A stretch of DNA of 64,000 nucleotides from Litoribaculum gwangyangense (GTDB lineage Bacteria; Bacteroidota; Bacteroidia; Flavobacteriales; Flavobacteriaceae). Below, piece after piece: positions 24,655 to 33,482 of the stretch. The notes under the pieces are model-generated. The model ran no database searches, had not been told where the DNA came from, and worked only from the letters and a program-made list of their open reading frames with translations. The stretch lies in contig NZ_BAABJW010000003.1 of assembly GCF_039543505.1 (NCBI RefSeq), positions 186,001 through 250,000 of the forward strand, given 5' to 3'. The first letter of the stretch is position 1, and each line of letters opens with the position of its first letter. The translations under genes were made by a program, and so were the position numbers.

Positions 24655-25638
24655 ATGGAAGAGCTCATCAATCTAATAAATCAATATCCCGGCCTATCAA
24701 AATCTAAGGTATCCCTATCTGATTTAGACGTGGCACATCGTGTGTTCTTTAATTGGAAAGACAAAGGTATCATTGACTATGAGCATCAGATGTCCGATGA
24801 GGATATTGCTAATAAAGTCACACGGAAAAAAGTTGTACTCAATGCCTTTGAGGCTTTGTGGGTTCTCATTATTAAAGAATTGCGCTCTTTTAATGTTGGT
24901 CTTAGTACGATAAAGGAATTGAAGACCTTTCTATTTACTGTGCCTGATTTTAATTTCATGAAAGAGATGTCTAAAGACGACATCATGGAAATTGGTCGTA
25001 TAGCATTTGATCATGAAGTAAACACTTTTTTAAATGCTTTTAATATAGATATCCATGGCATGGTAGATTTTGTGCAGAACAGTCCTGATTCCACTAAAAT
25101 TTATTATAGTCCAATGGGAACGCTCATAAATGCTATTTTGCTCTCAGGACAATCACCCAGTATTTTTATTTTCAAAAAGCCTTCGGAAACTAAGCTTAGT
25201 TTTGAGGTGTTTAATCCTACTCTAGAGTCATTATATTACCAACAAACCGATGAAGATTATAAAACTGAAATAATTCAAGGTTTAGTGGAACACAGTGTGA
25301 TAAATATTCCCATAAGACCTCTTTTTGAACGGTTCTTTGAAAACAAATCCTTGCTTAAATATTCCAAAGACTTTGGGCTGCTTAGTACTAATGAGCTCAA
25401 AATCTTAAAAATACTTAGGTCACGAAATTTTGATAAGATTATCATTTATAAAAACAATGATCAGCAGATAACTATTGAGAGTACATCTAGTGTTGAAGTC
25501 TTAGGACATCAAGCTACCGAACTCAATAAAATACTTGGATTGAATGACTATGAGCGCGCAGAGATTTTTTATAGAAATAATAAGAATGTAATATTAAGAA
25601 AAACTAAAAAAACTAAAATAGACCTAGGAAATCCCTAG
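24655..25638 (+). CDS. MerR-like HTH protein of the recombinase cassette
   Basis: In this 327-residue protein, residues 20-93 fit the MerR winged-helix pattern: a first helix pair (SKVSLSDLDVAHRVFFNW), a wing-type WKDKGIID, a basic RKKV, and FEALWVLIIKELRSF followed by VGLSTIKELKTFL, which resembles the MerR 'fsl.eIk.lL' end. The remaining ~230 residues contain no motif I recognise; they could be a sensor or dimerisation domain. The gene lies between the zinc-ribbon gene and the recombinase, all on the plus strand. MerR-like folds are also used by excisionases, so it could be a directionality factor or the cassette's repressor. The MerR call is by pattern only. Confidence 0.6.
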   Translation: MEELINLINQYPGLSKSKVSLSDLDVAHRVFFNWKDKGIIDYEHQMSDEDIANKVTRKKVVLNAFEALWVLIIKELRSFNVGLSTIKELKTFLFTVPDFNFMKEMSKDDIMEIGRIAFDHEVNTFLNAFNIDIHGMVDFVQNSPDSTKIYYSPMGTLINAILLSGQSPSIFIFKKPSETKLSFEVFNPTLESLYYQQTDEDYKTEIIQGLVEHSVINIPIRPLFERFFENKSLLKYSKDFGLLSTNELKILKILRSRNFDKIIIYKNNDQQITIESTSSVEVLGHQATELNKILGLNDYERAEIFYRNNKNVILRKTKKTKIDLGNP

Positions 25639-25702
25639 CTCTTAACTATCCAAAAGTCATATAACAAGTCTCGAAAACTTCTTATGGACCCTATTGGAAA
25701 TA

Positions 25703-25843
25703 ATGAATATTAATGATGCGAAACGCATTTTAAACAAAAACAATGAAAGTCCGTATACGGACCAAGAAATTAAAGAGATTGTAAATATGTTAGAGACTAT
25801 ATCTGACGTGATATGTCACAACCTAACACATTCAAAAAGTTAA
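25703..25843 (+). CDS. 46-residue protein directly upstream of the serine recombinase
   Basis: A short ORF starts at ATG 25703 and ends with TAA at 25841-25843, 3 bp before the recombinase start. The peptide reads MNINDAKRILNKNN, then SPYTDQEIKEIVNMLETI and a short tail, all helical and charged. Small helical proteins of this kind often precede serine recombinase genes in Bacteroidota elements. The tight spacing suggests translational coupling. No enzymatic motif is visible. Confidence 0.6.
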   Translation: MNINDAKRILNKNNESPYTDQEIKEIVNMLETISDVICHNLTHSKS

Positions 25844-25846
25844 GCT

Positions 25847-27400
25847 ATGAAGAACGTTATCTTATATGTACGAGTATCTACAGATGAACAGGCTGATAAG
25901 GGATATTCGCTTCGTGATCAGGAAGCTAAATTGACACAATATTGTGAAGAGCGTGATTATAATATCGTTGCTATTTACAGAGAGGATTATTCAGCGAAAA
26001 CATTTAACCGCCCTGAGTTTAAAAAGCTTTTGGCTTATTGCAAGAGTAATAAAAGACAAATTGATGAGATTTTGCTCATCAAGTGGGATCGATTTTCAAG
26101 AAATACGGCTGAATCCTATCAAATGATAGCGACTTTTGATGCTTTAGACATTAAGATAAATTCCATTACCCAACCTTTAGATATGACCATTCCTGAACAG
26201 TTACTGATGATGGCTGTTTACTTAGCGATTCCTGAGGTTGAAAATCAAAGGCGTTCTCAAAATGTGATTGCTGGTATGCGTCGTGCTTTTAAAGAGGGTA
26301 GATATGTTGGAGCTCCTCCAAAAGGGTATTATGTAGGACGAGATGATGCTAAAAAACCAATTTTAACGCCTTCGAATGTAGCACCTTTAATACAGGAAGG
26401 GTTTGAACTTATTGCTAAAGGTATTTATACACAAAAAGAAGTCCTTAACAGATTAAACATAAAAGGTTTAAAAAGCTCTAAATCCATGTTTTCTATTATT
26501 CTTAGAAATCCTATTTATTATGGCGGAGTATTTATTAAAGCTTATAAGGACGAGCCTGAAGTTATGGTGGATGGTATTCACGAGCCTATTATTTCAAAAA
26601 AACTCTTTGATCAGGTTCAAGATGTTCTTGATGCTAAAAGGAAAAAACATCATGTGACTCATAGTCGAATTAATCCTAAATTTCCATTAAAGGGATTCTT
26701 ACTTTGTCCGGAGTGCAAAAGACCCCTGACTGCAAGTGTATGTAAAGGGCGTTCTGAACATTACTCGTATTACCATTGTATTAGTCCTTGCAAGGGTAGA
26801 TTTCGTTTAGAGGAAGCTGATGCTGCCTTTATGTCTTTTTTAAAGAGCATCAGTCTCAAAAAACCTGTTCTTAAACTTTTACAGATTATTATTAAAGATC
26901 AACTTAAAAAGCAGCTCCAAGCTACTAAACTGGGTCCTAAGCATTACGAAAAAGTGACTCTTGTAAGTAATAAGCTTATAAAGCTCCAAGATCTATTCAT
27001 TGATGGGCAAATGGATAAAAAAGAGTATTCACAGGCTAAAAAAAGGTATCAGGATATACTTGATGAGCTTCAGTGTTTAGAAGAGAATCAAAATAAACAG
27101 AAAGCGATTTTTGAAACCTACAAAAAAGGATTATCTAACTTACAAAACTTTGATAAACAATATGTTGAAGGTGATATACACAACAAAAGGCTCCTTACCG
27201 GTTTGATATTTCCAAATAAATTCAGTTTTCAAAATAAAAAAGTTCAAACCGCTGATATCAATCCGCTGCTTTTAAAAATATCCAGTATTAATAAGGGTTT
27301 TGGCACAAATAAGAAACGGGACAATTCTTTTATTAAGAATTTGTCCCGTTCAGTGACCGCGAAGGGATTCGAACCCCCAACCCTCAGAGCCGAAATCTGA
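25847..27400 (+). CDS. Large serine recombinase (site-specific integrase/resolvase family)
   Basis: This 517-residue large serine recombinase has a catalytic resolvase domain at about 1-150 with nucleophile Ser11 in YVRVSTDEQ, plus KWDRFSRNTAES and AIPEVENQRRSQNV. A Recombinase domain lies at about 165-270 (GAPPKGYYVG, LRNPIYYGGVF), a zinc-ribbon at about 283-318 with Cys pairs in LCPECKRPLTASVC and HCISPC, and a coiled coil at about 365-420. It would integrate or excise DNA. The last 16 or so residues (from VTAKGFEPPTLRAEI) are antisense to tRNA-Arg, and the ~15 before them run through the tRNA terminator hairpin. The C-terminus is therefore probably encoded by host DNA at the integration junction. 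Confidence 0.93.
   Translation: MKNVILYVRVSTDEQADKGYSLRDQEAKLTQYCEERDYNIVAIYREDYSAKTFNRPEFKKLLAYCKSNKRQIDEILLIKWDRFSRNTAESYQMIATFDALDIKINSITQPLDMTIPEQLLMMAVYLAIPEVENQRRSQNVIAGMRRAFKEGRYVGAPPKGYYVGRDDAKKPILTPSNVAPLIQEGFELIAKGIYTQKEVLNRLNIKGLKSSKSMFSIILRNPIYYGGVFIKAYKDEPEVMVDGIHEPIISKKLFDQVQDVLDAKRKKHHVTHSRINPKFPLKGFLLCPECKRPLTASVCKGRSEHYSYYHCISPCKGRFRLEEADAAFMSFLKSISLKKPVLKLLQIIIKDQLKKQLQATKLGPKHYEKVTLVSNKLIKLQDLFIDGQMDKKEYSQAKKRYQDILDELQCLEENQNKQKAIFETYKKGLSNLQNFDKQYVEGDIHNKRLLTGLIFPNKFSFQNKKVQTADINPLLLKISSINKGFGTNKKRDNSFIKNLSRSVTAKGFEPPTLRAEI
27315..27350 (-). terminator. Terminator hairpin of tRNA-Arg, inside the recombinase ORF
   Basis: AACGGGACAA at 27315-27324 pairs with TTGTCCCGTT at 27341-27350, and TTCTT pairs with AAGAA inside, with one bulged T and a 5-base loop. 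It starts 3 bp after the 3' end of tRNA-Arg on the minus strand, where a T-rich stretch follows. On the plus strand no U-run follows, so it should not stop the recombinase transcript. Confidence 0.65.
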
Positions 27401-27427
27401 TATTCTATCCAATTGAACTACGCAGCC
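27354..27427 (-). tRNA. tRNA-Arg (anticodon TCG)
   Basis: This 74-nt cloverleaf is on the minus strand. The acceptor stem is GGCTGCG with CGCGGTC and discriminator A, with two G-U pairs. The anticodon stem TCAGA/TCTGA holds loop TTTCGGC, giving anticodon TCG for CGN codons. The T arm reads GGGTTCGAATCCC. The 3' CCA is not encoded. The gene lies between yqeY and the recombinase and overlaps the recombinase stop codon region in antisense. Confidence 0.95.
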
Positions 27428-27457
27428 ATTTTTTTCCTAAAAAAGGAATCGTATATT

Positions 27458-27907
27458 TTAAGAGAGTTTCGCTTTAACGATATTGGAAATAGTTTTTCCA
27501 TCAGCCTGTCCAGCTAATTCTTTGTTTACAATCCCCATAACCTTACCCATATCCTTCATACCTTCAGCACCTATTTGGTTTATTGTAGCAACTACTACTT
27601 TCTCTATTTCTTCTTCGGTTAAGGCTTCTGGTAAAAACTGAGAGATAACCTCAGCCTCAGCTAATTCTGGGGCTGCTAAATCTTCTCGTCCCTGTTCCAA
27701 ATAAATGGCAGCACTATCTCTTCGTTGTTTAACCTGTTTTTGTAATATTTTAAGTTCCTGTTCTTCGGTTAGTTCTCCTGAAGCACCATCTTCAGTTTGT
27801 GCCAACAAAATAGCAGATTTCACAGCTCTTAAAGCGGTTAAAGCAGTTTGGTCTTTAGCTTTCATGGCCTCTTTTAAAACCGTCATTACATTATCCTGTA
27901 AACTCAT
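27458..27907 (-). CDS. GatB/YqeY domain-containing protein
   Basis: This 149-residue protein is nearly all YqeY domain, related to the tail of the GatB amidotransferase subunit. It has a helical N-terminal part (ALTALRAVKSAILLAQT), a middle KQRRDSAAIYLEQGREDLA, and a C-terminal MGKVMGIVNKELAGQADGK. The start at 27907 (MSLQDNVM) is preferred over the upstream in-frame Met at 28015, because that extension crosses the ftsZ terminator at 28001-28040 and a TTG-N18-TATCTTCG promoter lies between the two. The function of free-standing YqeY is not settled. Confidence 0.92.
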   Translation of the reverse strand: MSLQDNVMTVLKEAMKAKDQTALTALRAVKSAILLAQTEDGASGELTEEQELKILQKQVKQRRDSAAIYLEQGREDLAAPELAEAEVISQFLPEALTEEEIEKVVVATINQIGAEGMKDMGKVMGIVNKELAGQADGKTISNIVKAKLS

Positions 27908-27929
27908 TTTATTTGCTTTTAATAATATG

Positions 27930-27958
27930 CGAAGATAAAAAAAGTATTCCGTGTTCAA
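27930..27958 (-). promoter_or_regulatory. Candidate promoter of yqeY
   Basis: On the minus strand TTG (27956-27958) is followed after 18 bp by TATCTTCG (27930-27937), one mismatch from the Bacteroidota -7 consensus TAnnTTTG. It lies 23 bp upstream of the chosen yqeY start. It supports the shorter start. Confidence 0.5.
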
Positions 27959-28000
27959 TCTATAGTTTATACTTAAAAATTTAGAATAGAACACTAGATT

Positions 28001-28040
28001 AAACAAAAAACCCAAAAAGCTGAGGGATGCTTTTTGGGTT
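28001..28040 (-). terminator. Intrinsic terminator after ftsZ
   Basis: A perfect 12-bp stem, AACCCAAAAAGC at 28009-28020 against GCTTTTTGGGTT at 28029-28040, has an 8-base loop and is followed on the minus strand by TTTTGTTT. It begins 21 bp after the ftsZ stop and ends the division cluster transcript. Confidence 0.88.
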
Positions 28041-28060
28041 TATGACTAATTACGTTTAGC

Positions 28061-30049
28061 TTAATCTACATTATCATGCAAAAATGAATTGTTGGTTCTT
28101 AGTTTAATGTCATCATTATCATCCAGCCCTATGCTAGTCCTGGACATATCGGTTTCAGATGAATGCTTTGCATTTTCTAAATTAACCCCTTGTCTTTTGT
28201 AAGCTGGTACCTTTTCGATATCATCAATTTTTGCGTTATTGAACTTATAGTTGAAATCTTTCATTTTACGTCTTCGCTCCTCTGCGCGCTCTTTAAGCAT
28301 TTCTGAAATAGGACTATTTACAGGATCTAATTCTTCAGTAATTTCTTCTTCAACTTTTTCTATTACTTTTTTCTCAAAAATAATCTCTTGATCTTCTATT
28401 GTTTCCTTTTGAGGATCTTGCTTTTTATTCATTGAAGATTCTACTTCAATATAATCATCCAGCGCATATCTAATATCACCTTTTTCATTTGTTTCAGTAA
28501 CAGGAATTAATTCTACATAATCATTTACAGGAATTTTTTTAACCTCTTCATCAGTCAGTTTGTGAGAAATAACTTCACTTTCCGTTTCTTCTTTATCATC
28601 ATTTTTGTGAACCGATAGTGGTAAATCAAAAGTTAATGTTATTTGTTGCTCCTCTTCAATATAACCTGAAACTTCTTCAATATCTTGAGTATCCTCTATT
28701 TCAGTAGACATTCTTGTAACTGGTTTGATAATAAAATCTTCATCTTCTTCAATGTTTGCTGAGATTTCATCATATACCACTTTAATATTTCTGATAATAT
28801 CTGATGTTGGAATTAAATCAATATTATTAAATGACGTAGTCAAATCTTTTTTATTAATAACATTTTTTTCCACATTGCTAATATCTATCTCTTCCTCTGT
28901 CTCAATATCTAAAGTATGGCGAACAATGGGGGTTTCTTTCTTCTCCTCCAATTCAATTATAGGTGCAATAATTACAGGTTCCTTTTCTTTAGCATCTAAA
29001 TCTAATTCCTCACTTAAGGAATGTACTACTTTTTTGGTTTCAGTATTAGAAATTTCATCTTGTTGTTCTACATTGAAGCCCGTTGCAATAATGGTAACCG
29101 CAATGGATTCTTCTAAAGATTCGTCTTCACCTACTCCCATAATGATATTGGCTCCATGTCCGGCTTCACTTTGAATGTGATCGTTAATTTCACCAATTTC
29201 ATCAATGGTTATTTCGTGTGATCCTGAAACAATAAGCAGCAATACATTTTTAGCACCGGTTATTTTATTGTCGTTTAATAATGGTGAATCCAGTGCCTTG
29301 CGAATGGCATCTTGAGCACGATTTTTCCCAGAGGCCAATGCAGAACCCATAATGGCCGTACCACTATTACTCAATACCGTTTTAGCATCACGTAAATCTA
29401 TATTTTGTGTATAATGGTGTGTTATAACTTCGGCTATCCCGCGAGCAGCAGTAGATAGCACTTCATCAGCTTTAGAGAATCCTGCTTTAAAACCAAGATT
29501 GCCGTAAACCTCCCGAAGTTTGTTGTTATTTATCACAATTAAGGAATCTACAACTTCTCTTAATTTTTCAATCCCTTTTTGAGATTGCTCGATACGCATT
29601 CTACCTTCAAACTGGAACGGCATAGTTACTATGCCCACCGTTAAAATATCTAAGTCCTTTGCCATTTTAGCAATGATAGGCGCAGCACCAGTACCTGTTC
29701 CACCACCCATTCCGGCGGTGATAAAAACCATTTTCGTGTTTGAATCCAACATTTGTGAAATGTCATCAAAACTTTCAACGGCCGATTGCTCACCTATATC
29801 TGGGTTTGCACCAGCGCCTAAACCTTCGGTTAAGTTAACACCTAATTGGATTTTGTTTGGTACTCCACTATTTTGAAGTGCCTGTGCATCGGTATTACAA
29901 ACATAAAAATCTACGCCTTTGATACCTTGTTGGAACATGTGATTGATAGCATTGCTACCTCCACCACCAACACCAATAACTTTAATAACATTTGATTGGT
30001 TTTTAGGTAAATCAAATGCGATGCTTTCGAATTCTTTTTTGCTGCTCAT
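28061..30049 (-). CDS. ftsZ: Cell division protein FtsZ
   Basis: FtsZ is the tubulin-like GTPase that builds the division ring. The 662-residue protein has a globular core at about 15-335 with IKVIGVGGGGSNAINHM, the tubulin signature GGGTGTGAAP and the T7 loop region NEISGADITG-like LSNSGTAIMGS. It then carries an unusually long, highly acidic linker (about 340-600) with many Glu/Asp runs, and a basic C-terminal segment (ERRRKMKDFNYKF) ending FLHDNVD. Long linkers are known in Flavobacteriaceae FtsZ. It is the last gene of the dcw cluster, 57 bp after ftsA. Confidence 0.98.
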   Translation of the reverse strand: MSSKKEFESIAFDLPKNQSNVIKVIGVGGGGSNAINHMFQQGIKGVDFYVCNTDAQALQNSGVPNKIQLGVNLTEGLGAGANPDIGEQSAVESFDDISQMLDSNTKMVFITAGMGGGTGTGAAPIIAKMAKDLDILTVGIVTMPFQFEGRMRIEQSQKGIEKLREVVDSLIVINNNKLREVYGNLGFKAGFSKADEVLSTAARGIAEVITHHYTQNIDLRDAKTVLSNSGTAIMGSALASGKNRAQDAIRKALDSPLLNDNKITGAKNVLLLIVSGSHEITIDEIGEINDHIQSEAGHGANIIMGVGEDESLEESIAVTIIATGFNVEQQDEISNTETKKVVHSLSEELDLDAKEKEPVIIAPIIELEEKKETPIVRHTLDIETEEEIDISNVEKNVINKKDLTTSFNNIDLIPTSDIIRNIKVVYDEISANIEEDEDFIIKPVTRMSTEIEDTQDIEEVSGYIEEEQQITLTFDLPLSVHKNDDKEETESEVISHKLTDEEVKKIPVNDYVELIPVTETNEKGDIRYALDDYIEVESSMNKKQDPQKETIEDQEIIFEKKVIEKVEEEITEELDPVNSPISEMLKERAEERRRKMKDFNYKFNNAKIDDIEKVPAYKRQGVNLENAKHSSETDMSRTSIGLDDNDDIKLRTNNSFLHDNVD

Positions 30050-30106
30050 AAATTCTGTTTTACTGGGGTTTTATACTTAATATATATTTTTAATTCTTTG
30101 GATTAA

Positions 30107-31417
30107 TTATTCTGCGTTATCTAAAAAATCTTTAACACGTTCGGTTAATTTGTCAAGGAAGGAACGTCTTTCCTTCACTGGTTTTTCTTTTATTTCCGCT
30201 TCAGTTGCAAGTTCTTCTTTTATTTCTGTTTCCTTTTTCTGTTCGGCTTTTCTTCTTTCATGTCGCTTCAATCCGTCTAACACCAATCCAACGGCCGTTG
30301 CATATAATGGGCTTGTAATATCATCATCACTATCACCAGCTAAATGCTCATTTGGATAACCAATTCTGGTGTCCATTCCTGTGATATATTCTACCAGTTG
30401 CTTTAAATGTTTTAATTGGCTACCACCACCTGTTAAAACAATACCGGCAATGAGCTTTTTCTTTTGTTCCTCATGACCGTAATTTTTTATTTCAACATAA
30501 ACTTGTTCCACAATTTCAACCACTCTCGCATGAATGATTTTAGATAAATTTTTTAAGGTGATTTCTTTGGGTTCTCTTCCTCTCAATCCCGGAATGGATA
30601 CAATCTCATTATCCTTATTCTCACCAGGCCACGCAGAACCAAATTTTATTTTTAATAATTCGGCTTGTTTTTCAATGATTGAGCACCCTTCCTTTATATC
30701 TTCAGTTATTACATTTCCTCCAAAAGGAATGACAGCTGTATGGCGAATGATACCGTCTCTAAAAATAGCCAAATCTGTGGTTCCTCCTCCTATATCAATC
30801 AATGCTACGCCAGCTTCTTTTTCTTCTTGACTTAAAACCGCATTTGCAGATGCTAAAGGTTCTAGAGTAATCCCTTCCAAATTCAATCCTGAACTTTGTA
30901 CACAACGACCAATATTTCTGATAGACGATACTTGACCAACAACCACATGAAAGTTGGCTTCTAATCTGCCACCATACATCCCTATGGGTTCTTTTATTTC
31001 TGCCTGTCCATCAACTTTGTACTCTTGGGGCAATACATGGATGATTTCTTCACCAGGCAGCATAACCAACTTGTGAACTTGATTTATCAATCTATCAATA
31101 TCATCCTCATCAATAACGGTTTCAGAATTTGAACGTGTTATATAATCACTATGCTGTAAACTTCTAATATGCTGACCCGCAATACCTACGGTAACATCTT
31201 CAATTTTCATGTCTGCGGCCACTTCAGCTTCTTGAATCGCTTGCTGTATAGATTGAATGGTTTGGGTAATATTATTTACCACACCACGGTGCACTCCCAA
31301 ACTTTTGGATTTTCCAATACCTAAAATTTCAACTTTGCCGTATTCATTTTTACGACCAATCATCGCCACAATTTTAGTGGTTCCAATGTCTAATCCTACT
31401 GCTAAATTATGCTCCAT
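30107..31417 (-). CDS. ftsA: Cell division protein FtsA
   Basis: This 436-residue actin-fold ATPase tethers FtsZ to the membrane. It starts AVGLDIGTTKIVAMIG (phosphate-1 motif), has an SHS2 insertion at about 85-165 (TVGIAGQHIRSLQ), phosphate-2 ALIDIGGGTTDLAIF at about 203-217, and an adenosine motif IVLTGGGSQLKHL at about 325-337. The C-terminus ends in a basic/amphipathic KLTERVKDFLDNAE, suited to membrane targeting, after a charged EEKxE linker. It lies between ftsQ and ftsZ. Confidence 0.97.
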   Translation of the reverse strand: MEHNLAVGLDIGTTKIVAMIGRKNEYGKVEILGIGKSKSLGVHRGVVNNITQTIQSIQQAIQEAEVAADMKIEDVTVGIAGQHIRSLQHSDYITRSNSETVIDEDDIDRLINQVHKLVMLPGEEIIHVLPQEYKVDGQAEIKEPIGMYGGRLEANFHVVVGQVSSIRNIGRCVQSSGLNLEGITLEPLASANAVLSQEEKEAGVALIDIGGGTTDLAIFRDGIIRHTAVIPFGGNVITEDIKEGCSIIEKQAELLKIKFGSAWPGENKDNEIVSIPGLRGREPKEITLKNLSKIIHARVVEIVEQVYVEIKNYGHEEQKKKLIAGIVLTGGGSQLKHLKQLVEYITGMDTRIGYPNEHLAGDSDDDITSPLYATAVGLVLDGLKRHERRKAEQKKETEIKEELATEAEIKEKPVKERRSFLDKLTERVKDFLDNAE

Positions 31418-31420
31418 GGT

Positions 31421-32140
31421 TTATGTTTTGGTACATATTACTTGGTTTTCAAACTGTAAATTCACCTTACGGTAACTATTGAGAGTATTCTCTTTTAAAC
31501 TTTTTTGATAGAATGCTTTGAGGTTATTAATCTTTTTATCCAAAAAATTAACGGTTCCTAATTGTACTTCAAAATTGTATTGTCTCAACTTTAAATAAAG
31601 CTTTTTATTAATGTCCTGATGAATTTCTATAACATGCTTTTTCAAAAATTCATCTTCTCTAATTTTATGCGCCACTATATAGGCATTTTTTAAATTATTT
31701 TTTTCAACATAACCGGTAACCAAAGGCACCCTGGCTGTATAATTGGTTGATAGAGGCATGTAAAAGCCTTCGTCATCAATATAATAAGACGCATTTGTAC
31801 TCACTCTAGCTATAGGTGTTTTTTGTTCAATTTCGGCGCTAAGTGTACCATTAACAGCTAGATACACTTCCGCATTTTTTATCATTGAATTAGATTTGAG
31901 GGCACTTTCCAATACGTTCAAATCTAAAGTTTCTTTGGGTACATTTTTAACACCACCATAATTTTGTATTAACAATTTACTAACAGTTTCATAGGTTATA
32001 AAAAGATTGTTTTCCCCAATAAACTTCACCATGGGTTTTGAAATTTCCCTTCTAGCATTTCTATCTGAAGCGAATGCGAATAAGAAGACCACCAAGCCTA
32101 ACAAAACAATTAATTTTATATAATTCCAATTAACTCGCAA
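31421..32140 (-). CDS. ftsQ: Cell division protein FtsQ/DivIB
   Basis: This 239-residue bitopic membrane protein has one transmembrane helix at about 8-25 (LIVLLGLVVFLFAFA) and a periplasmic beta domain with a POTRA-like start at about 35-110 (VKFIGENNLFITYETV, IKNAEVYLAVNGTLSAEI shortened). It links early and late divisome parts. It overlaps murC by 11 bp and precedes ftsA by 3 bp. Identification relies on size, topology and cluster position as well as weak family motifs. Confidence 0.9.
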   Translation of the reverse strand: MRVNWNYIKLIVLLGLVVFLFAFASDRNARREISKPMVKFIGENNLFITYETVSKLLIQNYGGVKNVPKETLDLNVLESALKSNSMIKNAEVYLAVNGTLSAEIEQKTPIARVSTNASYYIDDEGFYMPLSTNYTARVPLVTGYVEKNNLKNAYIVAHKIREDEFLKKHVIEIHQDINKKLYLKLRQYNFEVQLGTVNFLDKKINNLKAFYQKSLKENTLNSYRKVNLQFENQVICTKT

Positions 32141-33482
32141 TGCTCAATTCTTTTTTTATATGTTTTACTTCTTCCCCTATATCTCCTGCGCCAATGGTTA
32201 AAATAACTTGCGCATGACTCAAATGAATTTGGGGTATTAAATCTTTTTTACTAACTAATTTTTTATTTGGATTATCTATTTTATTCAATAACCAAGTAGA
32301 TGTAATGCCTTCAATAGGCATTTCTCTGGCGGCGTATATTTCTAATAGAAAAACCTCATCAAATTGTGATAAACTTTTACCAAAATCATCTGCAAAATCT
32401 CTCGTTCTACTATACAAATGTGGTTGAAAAATGGCTAAAACTCTTTTATTTGGGTACATTTCCCTAACCGCTTGATGTACTGCATTTATCTCCTCAGGAT
32501 GATGTGCATAATCATCAATGAAAACTAAATTTTCTGTTTTTATATGGTAGGTAAATCTGCGCTTTACACCTTTATAAGATGCTAAAGCTTTGGCGAGCTG
32601 CTGGTGAGGGCAACCATACTCTACAGCCATCGCCAAGGCTATTAATGCATTCGACAGATTATGTCTACCGGGTAGGTTAAATTGTAAATTTTCAAGCACT
32701 GTTTTTGGTGTTTTTACATCAAAGACATAGGTGCCATTTTGTATTTTTATATTCTGAATGGAATAGTCTGAATCATCTTCAATTCCATAAGTAATCCCTT
32801 TAATAGGCAAACCGTTTTTTACAAAAAGCTTTCCATTGGATTTCACTCTTTTCGAAAAGTCTACAAACGATTTTATTAATTCGGTAGCATTTCCATAAAT
32901 ATCCAAATGATCTGCATCCATGGACGTTATACAAGCGATATTGGGTGATAAGGTTAAAAATGAACGGTCAAATTCATCTGCCTCTACTACCGAAACCTCT
33001 GTTCCATTGAGTATTAAATTAGAGTTATAATTTTCACTAATGCCGCCCAAGAACGCCGTTACGGGAACATTACATATGTTCATTAAATGACCAAGAATAC
33101 TGGTTGTTGTTGTCTTTCCGTGGGTACCAGAAACAGCCAAACAAAAGGTGTTTTCTGTAATTAAACCTAAAACTTGAGAGCGTTTTAAAACATTAAAACC
33201 GTTATTGATAAAATAGTTCAACTCTGAATGATTTTTAGGAACAGCAGGCGTATAAACCACCAACGTTTTGCTGGCATCCCTAAATTTTGCGTCAATATTC
33301 GCAATGGCATCTTCAAAATGAACTTTTAGCCCTAAATCTTCTAAACTATCCGTAATATCTGAACGAGTTTTATCGTAACCGGCAACTTCCTTTTTATTCG
33401 CATAAAAATATCTAGCAAGAGCGCTCATACCAATACCACCAATGCCAATGAAATAGATATTATGTATGTTGTTTAAGTTCAT
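32130..33482 (-). CDS. murC: UDP-N-acetylmuramate-L-alanine ligase
   Basis: This 450-residue Mur ligase adds L-Ala to UDP-MurNAc in the cytoplasm. It has an N-terminal Rossmann domain with YFIGIGGIGMSALARY, the ATP-binding loop VSGTHGKTTTTSILGH, EADEFDRSFL and IDDYAHHPEEI, and a C-terminal domain with IFQPHLYSRTRDF and ILTIGAGDIGEEV. It begins exactly where murG ends (33482) and overlaps ftsQ. Full length. Confidence 0.97.
   Translation of the reverse strand: MNLNNIHNIYFIGIGGIGMSALARYFYANKKEVAGYDKTRSDITDSLEDLGLKVHFEDAIANIDAKFRDASKTLVVYTPAVPKNHSELNYFINNGFNVLKRSQVLGLITENTFCLAVSGTHGKTTTTSILGHLMNICNVPVTAFLGGISENYNSNLILNGTEVSVVEADEFDRSFLTLSPNIACITSMDADHLDIYGNATELIKSFVDFSKRVKSNGKLFVKNGLPIKGITYGIEDDSDYSIQNIKIQNGTYVFDVKTPKTVLENLQFNLPGRHNLSNALIALAMAVEYGCPHQQLAKALASYKGVKRRFTYHIKTENLVFIDDYAHHPEEINAVHQAVREMYPNKRVLAIFQPHLYSRTRDFADDFGKSLSQFDEVFLLEIYAAREMPIEGITSTWLLNKIDNPNKKLVSKKDLIPQIHLSHAQVILTIGAGDIGEEVKHIKKELSIAS

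Noticed and set aside
27907..28015. 36-residue N-terminal extension of YqeY
   Set aside because: It reads through the ftsZ terminator and the yqeY promoter candidate; the MSLQDNV start matches the family.
28725..29174. 149-codon plus-strand ORF opposite ftsZ
   Set aside because: It is fully antisense to the acidic linker of ftsZ, has a Ser/Ile-rich composition typical of reverse-frame reading, and shows no start signals or domain.
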